Shown here: one piece after another, positions 57,100-64,000 of the stretch | Layout of the letters: every line of letters starts with the position of its first letter | How positions within the stretch are numbered: position 1 is the first letter of the stretch | Position numbers and translations under genes: made by a program | Notes under the pieces: model-generated | What the model was told of the DNA's origin: nothing | The model's database searches: none | The model's input: the letters and a program-made list of their open reading frames with translations, nothing else | Assembly (NCBI GenBank): GCA_947499155.1 | Contig: CANMND010000005.1 | Location: 1 to 64,000, forward strand | Source: an uncultured Sphingomonadales bacterium | GTDB taxonomy: Bacteria; Pseudomonadota; Alphaproteobacteria; Sphingomonadales; Rhodothalassiaceae | Reading direction: 5' to 3' | DNA: 64,000 nt

Positions 57100-58561
57100 G
57101 GTCTGACCCCCTTGCGAGACATTCGCGCACCACCGCATGGTCGGAAAAAGGCAAAACCTGATCGCCTACAATCTGGCCCTCCTCATGACCCTTGCCAGCG
57201 ATAACCAGACAATCCCCCGCGCCCATCTTAGCAATGGCATGGTGGATCGCGGCTTTACGATCGCCGATGTCAAGCGCATCCGGGCAGGCAGCCAAAACTT
57301 CCTTGCGGATAACGCCTGCATCTTCGCTTCTGGGATTGTCGTCGGTTACGATGACATGATCGGCCATTCTATCGGCAATACGCCCCATTTCCGGGCGCTT
57401 GCCGCGATCACGATCGCCGCCACAGCCAAACACCACCCAAAGCTTACCGTCTGTATGCGGACGCAAGGCTGAAAGAACGGTCTTCAGGCCATCGGGCGTA
57501 TGGGCATAATCTATGAAAATGGCGCCACCCTGGGCATTTCTCCCCACGTCCTCCAGCCTGCCCGGCACGGCTGTCAGATGTGCCAATGCTTCCATTACCT
57601 GCTCTGGCGCCGCTCCACAGACAATAACAAGGGCCGCAGCAAGAAGTGCGTTATCCGCCTGAAACGGTCCGGCAAGCGGCAAATAAACCTCATAGGTCCG
57701 GCCTTCATAATCAACGGCCAGATGCTGCCCCTCATTAGCAGTAACGGTGTCTTTCAGCCTAAGCCCGGCGTCTTTGTTGCGCCCGACACGCAAGGGGTTA
57801 AGGCCGCGGCCTTCAGCGATTGCAGCCATGCGCTGGCCGTCATGGGTATCAACCATGATGGCACAGCGTCCCGGCGGCTCCAGCAGCTCACCGAACAATC
57901 GGGCCTTGGCATGGAAATAAGCCTCCATGGTGCCGTGATAATCCAGATGATCGCGGCTGAGATTGGTGAACGCAGCCCCATGAAGCCGCACGCCATCAAG
58001 GCGACATTGCGCAAGGCCATGACTAGATGCCTCACACACGCCATGAGTGACGCCAACATGTGCAAGTTCGGCCAGAATTTTGTGAAGCGTGACCGGATCC
58101 GGGCTGGTGAGGCCGTGCGGAATATCCAATTTATCACTTTTCACACCGAGCGTACCGATGCTGGCGGATACTTTCCCCAGATACCGCCAGATTTGCTGCG
58201 TGAAATGGGCAACCGAGGTCTTGCCATTGGTTCCGGTCACGGCTGCCATGCATGAAGGCTGTGCGCCATAAAATGCTGCCGCCATCTCCGCAAAACGAAG
58301 ACGCGGGCTTGACGCCTCCACAACCGGGACAGCGGCGCTGACAGGTGTATCAAACGGAACCAGTAACGCCGCCGCCCCCCGTCCCAGGGCGTCAGCAATA
58401 AAGGCCCGGCCATCGGTTTTGCTGCCTGGAATGGCTGCAAACAGGTCGCCGGGTCTCACCTGCCTGCTGTCAGCGGTAAGGCCCGAAATATGACAGGTCA
58501 AATCCCCATGCCCGCCCAAAAGAGCAGACAGGCTTTTGCCCTCATGTCGAGGCGAGGTCAT
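57089..58561 (-). CDS. murE: UDP-MurNAc-L-Ala-D-Glu-meso-DAP ligase MurE
   Basis: A 490-residue Mur ligase. The ATP loop is GTNGKTSVAHF. The DNPRSE motif in VTDDNPRSEDAG is the meso-diaminopimelate recognition signature, so the peptidoglycan is the usual Gram-negative DAP type. It overlaps ftsI by 4 bp and murF by 11 bp. DAP derives from the aspartate pathway begun by lysC. Confidence 0.97.
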   Translation of the reverse strand: MTSPRHEGKSLSALLGGHGDLTCHISGLTADSRQVRPGDLFAAIPGSKTDGRAFIADALGRGAAALLVPFDTPVSAAVPVVEASSPRLRFAEMAAAFYGAQPSCMAAVTGTNGKTSVAHFTQQIWRYLGKVSASIGTLGVKSDKLDIPHGLTSPDPVTLHKILAELAHVGVTHGVCEASSHGLAQCRLDGVRLHGAAFTNLSRDHLDYHGTMEAYFHAKARLFGELLEPPGRCAIMVDTHDGQRMAAIAEGRGLNPLRVGRNKDAGLRLKDTVTANEGQHLAVDYEGRTYEVYLPLAGPFQADNALLAAALVIVCGAAPEQVMEALAHLTAVPGRLEDVGRNAQGGAIFIDYAHTPDGLKTVLSALRPHTDGKLWVVFGCGGDRDRGKRPEMGRIADRMADHVIVTDDNPRSEDAGVIRKEVLAACPDALDIGDRKAAIHHAIAKMGAGDCLVIAGKGHEEGQIVGDQVLPFSDHAVVRECLARGSDHDI

Positions 58562-60243
58562 TGCCGCCTCCGTGAATCCGAGATGACATAGGCGGCCTGC
58601 TGAAACAGACCATCATCTTCCTCATGTGGAGAAACGCCAAGCAGGGGCGCAGTACGCAAAATGATGTTGGCAACAGTGGGTGCTGCGGTCCAGCCACCCC
58701 CGGCGAAGTTAAAGGTTTCCTTTGTGCCTTTTGGTTCGTCGATAAGGACAAAAACCAGATAACGTGGGCTATCCATCGGGTAAACGCCGACAAAGGATGA
58801 CAGTATGGCCTTCTTTGCATAGCCCCCTGCCTCCGGCTTTTCGGCGGTGCCTGTCTTGCCGCCCACACGATAGCCGGGAACATCAGCACGAGTGGCTGTA
58901 CCCTCACGCACCACAAGCCGCATAAGTTTGCGGATGGTGTCGCTGGTTTTGGCGGAAATAACCTGTGTACCGTCGTTGTCATATCCCATGGTTTTGCGGA
59001 TCAAAGTGGCAGGAACGAGGTGACCTCCGTTCACCATTGAGGCAAGGCCCGAAGAAAGCTGCACGGGACTAACTGCAATGCCGTGGCCATAGGCGATTGT
59101 CATGGTGGCAATATCGCGCCATCTGTCAGGTACAATCGGATGGCCAACTTCTGTCAGTTCCAGACTTGCAGGCCGCAAAAGCCCGAGTTTTCCCATAAAG
59201 GCCTGTTGACCATCTGCCCCCACTTCCATCGCCATTTTCGCTGCACCGATATTCGACGAATGGACAAAAATTTCCGGCACCGTCATGACGCGCGCTTGTG
59301 GATGATCATCCCTGATCAAAAAGCGGCTGATACGGATAGGATCCGTTGCGTCATACGTACTGGAGACTGTCGCTGTACCGGCTTCCAGCGCCATTGCAAC
59401 AGTGAATGCCTTGAAAGTGGACCCCAATTCATAGACACCTTGTGACACCCGGTTAAACAAAGCGTCAGGAGACGCGGCTGCCTGATGGTTGGGATCAAAG
59501 TCAGGCAAAGATGCCATAGCCAGCAGTTCGCCCGTTTCCACATCCATGACAAGCCCGGCTGCACCTTTGGCAGAAAAGCGCTCCATGGCGCGGCTTATTT
59601 CGTCAGTCAGGGCATGCTGTACACGCACATCGAGGGAAAGCTGCAAGGGCATATCTGCATTTTCAAGACTTGCCAGACGTTCGTCAAAAAAATGCTCAAC
59701 ACCAGCGAGGCCACGACCATCAGGGTCAGTAAAGCCAAGAACATGGGCGGCCAGCCTGCCTTGCGGATAAACGCGCTCTTCTTCTTCCTGAAAAGCAAGG
59801 CCTGGCAGACCCAGTGCATTCACCTCCCAGACCTGTCGCGGTGTGAGCTTGCGCCTGATCCAGACAAAGCGCCTTTTACCTTTGAGTTTTTCCACCAGTT
59901 CCGCCTCAACAAGGTCAGGCAGAACCCTTACTAGCTGCTGAGCCGTTTCTTCAGGATCAAGGACACGTACAGGGTCGGCATAAAGGGATTCAATTTTAAG
60001 ATTGGTGGCAAGCACCACACCATTTCGGTCAACAATATCAGCACGCGCCGATAGACGGGCCGGTGCTTTTACATGATGGATACCCGGCTCCGATATTCCC
60101 TGGAAAAGACCAAGTTCAACTGTACGAGCAGCCATCACAAGAAAAATGGTCCCAAACAAGAGGGCGACTACGGTCAACCGCTGGCGGGCTCGCTCCATCG
60201 CAGTGGCCCGCGCGCCCTGCACAGTGACGCGCGCCCGGTTCAT
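58558..60243 (-). CDS. ftsI: Septal transpeptidase FtsI (PBP3)
   Basis: A 561-residue class B penicillin-binding protein that cross-links septal peptidoglycan. One N-terminal transmembrane segment (about 22-42) is followed by a dimerisation/pedestal domain. The transpeptidase domain has the nucleophile S275 in STFK, SSN (329-331) and KTGT (463-466). It overlaps ftsL and murE by 4 bp. Confidence 0.97.
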   Translation of the reverse strand: MNRARVTVQGARATAMERARQRLTVVALLFGTIFLVMAARTVELGLFQGISEPGIHHVKAPARLSARADIVDRNGVVLATNLKIESLYADPVRVLDPEETAQQLVRVLPDLVEAELVEKLKGKRRFVWIRRKLTPRQVWEVNALGLPGLAFQEEEERVYPQGRLAAHVLGFTDPDGRGLAGVEHFFDERLASLENADMPLQLSLDVRVQHALTDEISRAMERFSAKGAAGLVMDVETGELLAMASLPDFDPNHQAAASPDALFNRVSQGVYELGSTFKAFTVAMALEAGTATVSSTYDATDPIRISRFLIRDDHPQARVMTVPEIFVHSSNIGAAKMAMEVGADGQQAFMGKLGLLRPASLELTEVGHPIVPDRWRDIATMTIAYGHGIAVSPVQLSSGLASMVNGGHLVPATLIRKTMGYDNDGTQVISAKTSDTIRKLMRLVVREGTATRADVPGYRVGGKTGTAEKPEAGGYAKKAILSSFVGVYPMDSPRYLVFVLIDEPKGTKETFNFAGGGWTAAPTVANIILRTAPLLGVSPHEEDDGLFQQAAYVISDSRRRQ

Positions 60244-60785
60244 TGATCGCCCCCGACCCGATCAATGGCTTGTTGCATGCGCGCTCCAAAATCCTGACGC
60301 CTCGGCTGTCGGTGCCGCGCATCCCCCAGTGAATAAGACGCATTTGAAAGCACGGATGGCTGTCCAGGTGGCGTAGTTTCTCCTGATGCCATTAAAACAT
60401 CGGCCTTGCGGTGATCATCGGGACGTGTCGGTGCAACGGGTTTGCTGCGCGGCGAAGGTACAGGCTGGATGTCGTCACCACTGACAGCTGCCAGCACATG
60501 ATGGTCAAGCCGATAGGGTAAAACAGCAAGACTCGTCACCACCTGGTCGGGCGTGGCAGGCCTCAGACGCAGATAGCGCACGGCTTGATCTTGCACCAGT
60601 TGCGGACTGGCCAGATAGGCCCATTCCGCTTCCAGAACACGCAGCGCTTCTGAATCGTGCATGATTTGCCGCTCAAGCGCCAATACCTGGTCGCGCCGGG
60701 CCTCTACCTTATGCTTCAAAAGATAAAGTCCGCCTGCGGATGCAAGAACGAGCATGGCTGCAAAGACGGTCAATAACTGTCTCAT
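60240..60785 (-). CDS. ftsL: FtsL-like division protein with long C-terminal tail
   Basis: A 181-residue bitopic protein. I chose the ATG at 60785, which makes the ATGA overlap with rsmH and has GGAGACAGGCAGC upstream. One transmembrane segment (about 4-24) is followed by a coiled coil (HKVEARRDQVLALERQIMHD...) and the conserved WAYLASP segment. FtsL bridges FtsQ/FtsB to FtsW/FtsI. The last 90 residues are Pro-, Ser- and charge-rich and probably disordered, making this protein longer than E. coli FtsL (121 residues). Confidence 0.88.
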   Translation of the reverse strand: MRQLLTVFAAMLVLASAGGLYLLKHKVEARRDQVLALERQIMHDSEALRVLEAEWAYLASPQLVQDQAVRYLRLRPATPDQVVTSLAVLPYRLDHHVLAAVSGDDIQPVPSPRSKPVAPTRPDDHRKADVLMASGETTPPGQPSVLSNASYSLGDARHRQPRRQDFGARMQQAIDRVGGDQ

Positions 60786-61747
60786 GCTGCCTGTCTCCAT
60801 GCTGGTGCGTCAGTCCTAATCGCAACACGCAACCGTGCCGAGCGGGCGCGTGGATTGGCTGTCGTCTCATCAGCACCGGGCTTGATGGCGCCTTTTCTGG
60901 GCAGGTGAAAGCTGGGCAAGGGCCCTTCAGAGTCCTGAGTAGGGATATGGCGCGAGACCGACGGCAAGCGTCCGGCCCGTTCAGCAAGAAATGTTTTAAC
61001 GATGCGATCTTCCAGGGAATGAAAGGCGACAATGGCCAGACGTCCTTGAGGCATAAGCAGACGCTCGGCAGCTTCAAGAGCGCGTGTCAATTCGCCCAGT
61101 TCATCATTCACCAAAATACGCAACGCCTGAAAACTGCGGGTGGCAGGGTGGCGCTTCTTTTTACCGGGCGGCCCATGACCTATGGCTCCTGCGATAATAG
61201 ACGCCAGATGCCCGGTCCGTAAAATAGGTGACTCTTCCCTTGCAGCGACTATGGCCTTGGCGATCCGTCGTGCCTTTGGCTCTTCACCAAGTTTAAACAG
61301 AATGTCCGCCAATTCCCCTTCGCTGCGACTGGCAATCACATCAGCGGCGCTTTCACCGCTTTGATCCATGCGCATGTCCAGCGGGCCGTCCACCTGGAAG
61401 GAAAATCCACGCTCTGCAGTCTCAAGCTGAAACGAAGATACGCCGATATCAAGGGTAATGCCGTGAACAGCTGTTACGCCCCGTTCCACCAACAACGCTT
61501 CCATCTCGGAAAAGCGGCCTTCCATCAAAATGAACCGGCCCTTGTAACGCTCCACCATCACCGTACCGCGGCGGATCGCCTCCGGGTCGCGGTCGATGGC
61601 ATAGACATGCACATCATCAGACGATTGCAGCAGGGCCTGACTATAACCGCCATTACCAAAGGTGCCGTCCACATGCACTTCACCCGGACAAGGAGCCAGA
61701 GCGGTTATCACTTCTTCGCACATGACGGGCTTATGGATCATGGTCAT
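60782..61747 (-). CDS. rsmH: 16S rRNA (cytosine-1402-N4)-methyltransferase RsmH
   Basis: A 321-residue SAM methyltransferase (MraW) modifying C1402 in the ribosomal decoding centre. HKPVMCEEVITAL, DGTFGNGGYS and the C-terminal TRSFQALRILVNDELGEL region are characteristic. It overlaps mraZ and ftsL by 4 bp each. Two in-frame ATGs (61747 and 61741) follow GGAGAAGGTGG. Confidence 0.97.
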   Translation of the reverse strand: MTMIHKPVMCEEVITALAPCPGEVHVDGTFGNGGYSQALLQSSDDVHVYAIDRDPEAIRRGTVMVERYKGRFILMEGRFSEMEALLVERGVTAVHGITLDIGVSSFQLETAERGFSFQVDGPLDMRMDQSGESAADVIASRSEGELADILFKLGEEPKARRIAKAIVAAREESPILRTGHLASIIAGAIGHGPPGKKKRHPATRSFQALRILVNDELGELTRALEAAERLLMPQGRLAIVAFHSLEDRIVKTFLAERAGRLPSVSRHIPTQDSEGPLPSFHLPRKGAIKPGADETTANPRARSARLRVAIRTDAPAWRQAA

Positions 61748-62226
61748 CCACCTTCTCCCGCCGGTGATGCCGCACGCATGCGCAATGCACCAAGCCGCAT
61801 GGCAGCTTCACGCGCCTTGGCCCGCTGTTCAGTGCGATAGGCCTCCCACTGTGCTGGTTCCCAGATCAGGATCTTTTCACCGACACCAACAAACACGGCC
61901 ATTTCCGTAATACCTGCAAACTGCATCAGGCTTTGGGGCAAAAGGATACGGCCGCCTCCATCAAAAGGCAGATCAAACGCCGCCCCCAGGATGGTTGCCG
62001 CCAGAGCCTCTTTTTCATCTGCAAAAGCGCCGAAATCTTCAGTCAGGCGTTGGGACAACTCGTCCATATATTCGCGTGAACTGGCCTCAAGACAGGGCAA
62101 TTTGAACGATTCATAGACGACAATGCCATGGAACTCGCTTTTTTCCAGCAAGGCACGATAACGGGCAGGAACCGATACACGGCCCTTGCTGTCAACCTTA
62201 TTGCTGTAATTAGCGGTGAAGCGCAT
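61744..62226 (-). CDS. mraZ: Transcriptional regulator MraZ
   Basis: A 160-residue protein with two SpoVT/AbrB-like domains, forming a ring that binds repeats in its own promoter. I place the start at 62226 after GTAGGGGCT; the open frame continues upstream but lacks MraZ sequence. The two DXXXR-type motifs (KVDSKGRVSVPARYR and DGGGRILLPQSL) are intact. It is the first coding gene of the dcw cluster, and in other bacteria it represses that cluster. Confidence 0.95.
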   Translation of the reverse strand: MRFTANYSNKVDSKGRVSVPARYRALLEKSEFHGIVVYESFKLPCLEASSREYMDELSQRLTEDFGAFADEKEALAATILGAAFDLPFDGGGRILLPQSLMQFAGITEMAVFVGVGEKILIWEPAQWEAYRTEQRAKAREAAMRLGALRMRAASPAGEGG

Positions 62227-62300
62227 AGCCCCTACCCGTCCCTGACCTGCGCCATTTTGAGGATCAATCAGGCGCGTTAAAATTCGTCCCCTACAGATTT

Positions 62301-62345
62301 TGGGTCTATATGGGATACCATGCCATAAAATGGTTCGCAATGGGA
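62301..62345. promoter_or_regulatory. Candidate MraZ-box array
   Basis: On the plus strand five pentamers occur in strict 10-bp register: TGGGT (62301), TGGGA (62311), TGCCA (62321), TGGTT (62331) and TGGGA (62341), each followed by a 5-bp spacer. MraZ operators are TGGGN repeats with 5-nt spacers, so three of five fit well. They lie 75-120 bp upstream of the mraZ ATG. Upstream on the minus strand, TATAAA within CATATAAAT (near 62356) may be the -10. Confidence 0.65.
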
Positions 62346-62609
62346 TCGAGCGGATTTATATGCGTTTCTACGGGGTTGCATGACGTTTTGCATTAATGAT
62401 CTGGTAAGGATTATCGGACATGCACAAGCGCCGACCCAGAGGAAAAAACGTCCAATTCCTTCAAAATACGGTAGAATATGGCATGCGTTTTCGTTTTGTT
62501 CTGGCCTGCTGGCAAAAATATGGCGATTTGTAACGCTCAGTGAAAAAGTCACACAAAATCACTCGGGTTTCCCCGAGTCGTTACAGATCGTAATCCATGA
62601 AATAAAATG
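62346..62609. promoter_or_regulatory. Upstream region between mraZ operators and rnpB
   Basis: About 260 bp without a supported gene. It must hold the dcw promoter on the minus strand and the 3' processing region of rnpB. No strong hairpin terminator for rnpB is evident. Confidence 0.4.
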
Positions 62610-63003
<394 letters not shown>

Positions 63004-63147
63004 CCCCACCACATGGTGTACTTTTGCACTCCAATCAAGAGAAATACGCTCTATGGGACGTGACTTGCACCAAACAACAAAGTAGGACACTGTCCAAACG
63101 GAAACGACAGACTTTGACAACAGACCATGACAGATGGACACATATCC

Positions 63148-63396
63148 ATGACAAGACTGATCAGCCTCATACTTCTTCCCATTCTCCTGCTTGCGCTTTC
63201 CGGGTGCAGCTGGTTTTCAAACAAAGAGGTCGATCCCATCTTTGAAAATCTGCCGACGGGGACCGATGCCAAAGTATTGTTGCAGCAGCTGCCAAAGGGC
63301 CTGCCCGGTGATACGGAGAACACTCGCCACATGGGTTCAACCCATGCACCATCCGAACTTGTACTTTCTCCAAACGGAGAAAACGGGACGCCTTAA
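63148..63396 (+). CDS. Small putative lipoprotein
   Basis: An 82-residue protein from the ATG at 63148 (89 from an in-frame ATG at 63127). The signal MTRLISLILLPILLLALSGC has a clean lipobox (LSGC, Cys20), then SWFSN. The mature part of about 60 residues is polar, with VDPIFENLPTGTDAKVLLQQL. No family is recognised. Its ribosome site is weak. It is divergent from rnpB. Confidence 0.6.
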   Translation: MTRLISLILLPILLLALSGCSWFSNKEVDPIFENLPTGTDAKVLLQQLPKGLPGDTENTRHMGSTHAPSELVLSPNGENGTP

Positions 63397-63824
63397 GCCA
63401 CGACGGCCAGCCACCAATAGGCGGACAATAGCTTGATTGTCGCTTTCAAGTACATCAGTCCGAACCGATGCCCCATGATGTGAACAAGCATTTGTCACCC
63501 CCACCTGTTTCGACAGGTAGGAAAATCCGGGGCTGCCCCAGTCTGCCCGCTTGCTACTGAATCAAAAAGTCTCTTTTTATTAGTAATTTGGCCATAGACT
63601 GATCGTACACCCCATAAGACATGCGGATAAAAAATTCATCTGAACTGCGATTTCTTTAGGGGCATGCGAACTGTGGGAAGGCCGCTCGATACTGGACTCA
63701 CTGCTACATACTGGTAAAAGTGGCTTTGATATTAAGCATAGTCCTCACATAGTGAGGCGGGGGTAGATAAAAGTCTCATCAAGAGACCCCCTAATCTTTC
63801 AGGTACATTAAGGCGGCGCCACTC
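63397..63824. promoter_or_regulatory. Intergenic region upstream of the efflux adaptor gene
   Basis: No supported gene. An ACCTGT-TTCG-ACAGGT tetraloop hairpin (about 63508-63523) follows the lipoprotein gene. A perfect inverted repeat CCTCAC-ATA-GTGAGG (63743-63757) lies 70 bp before the adaptor ATG. It overlaps the -10 position of a possible promoter (TTGATA, 17-bp spacer, ATAGTG) and is a good operator candidate. Confidence 0.45.
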
Positions 63825-64000
63825 ATGACAGCTTCCCGACCTCCCCTGCTTCGCCTATTGGTGCCAGTGGCCGTGGTCCTGGGAGTTGCTCTTTTGACCC
63901 TGCTTCTTGTCCCTTTTAAAAATGACCTGCTCCCCGCCTCAAGCATGAATAATCCCGAACGGGCGCTTCCTGTGTCTGTCATGCGCGTTGACATGCGTGA
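63825..64000 (+). CDS. RND efflux periplasmic adaptor, N-terminal fragment (runs off the window)
   Basis: 58 codons are visible from the ATG at 63825, preceded by AGGCGG. A basic N-terminus and one hydrophobic segment (LLVPVAVVLGVALLTLLLVP) are followed by a short polar linker and ALPVSVMRVDMR. That is the typical entry into the first beta-strand of HlyD/AcrA-type membrane fusion proteins. The gene continues past 64000, so the assignment is provisional. Confidence 0.55.
   Translation, partial: MTASRPPLLRLLVPVAVVLGVALLTLLLVPFKNDLLPASSMNNPERALPVSVMRVDMR

Overview
The window looks like chromosome of a Gram-negative alphaproteobacterium. The evidence is a division and cell-wall (dcw) cluster with rnpB upstream of mraZ, a DUF4167 protein, the lysC/ubiG and prfA/prmC pairs, CcrM-type GANTC sites, and the alphaproteobacterial dispersed repeat whose translation reads VIPRLDRGI. 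The TonB receptors and TPR-oxygenase resemble those of Kordiimonadales, Emcibacterales and Caulobacterales relatives, but I cannot name a genus from sequence alone.

Region 1 (1-15.6 kb) is accessory. It opens with a 43-bp tandem array grading into a dispersed palindromic repeat. Next come a TPR 2-oxoglutarate/Fe(II) oxygenase, a TonB-dependent receptor, an aspartyl/asparaginyl beta-hydroxylase homologue, a small secreted protein and two closely related TonB receptors. Last is an unlisted 46-codon gene (15206-15346, minus strand) with its own Shine-Dalgarno and terminator. It encodes a double-glycine-leader peptide whose 27-residue predicted core is rich in Asp and Asn and has two Cys. A secreted Asp/Asn-rich peptide, an Asp/Asn hydroxylase and several outer-membrane importers in one 15-kb block is the most interesting feature here. 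My hypothesis is a ribosomally made, possibly beta-hydroxylated peptide that is exported and perhaps recaptured as a metal-binding compound. The functional link is inference, because no exporter or peptidase lies in the window.

Region 2 (15.6-30.0 kb, minus strand) is housekeeping: clpB, a DUF4167 gene, prmC-prfA, hisS, ispG, a RodZ-like gene, ptsP, a nitronate-monooxygenase-like flavoprotein and lysC. Region 3 (30.1-39.2 kb) is mixed: ubiG, a large AsmA protein, a secreted pentapeptide-repeat protein, a UvrD/PcrA helicase overlapping prmA, and two tiny unrecognised genes back to back.

Region 4 (39.2-63.0 kb) is, in transcription order on the minus strand, rnpB, mraZ, rsmH, ftsL, ftsI, murE, murF, mraY, murD, ftsW, murG, murC, murB, ftsQ, ftsA, ftsZ, then bamD, recN and ligA. 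Most junctions from mraZ to ftsQ overlap by about 4 bp, implying coupled translation. Two usual members are absent: no ddl between murB and ftsQ, and no lpxC between ftsZ and bamD, where an opposite-strand XRE regulator sits instead. Five units at a 10-bp period upstream of mraZ look like MraZ operators. The window ends with a small lipoprotein gene and the start of an RND-type periplasmic adaptor gene.
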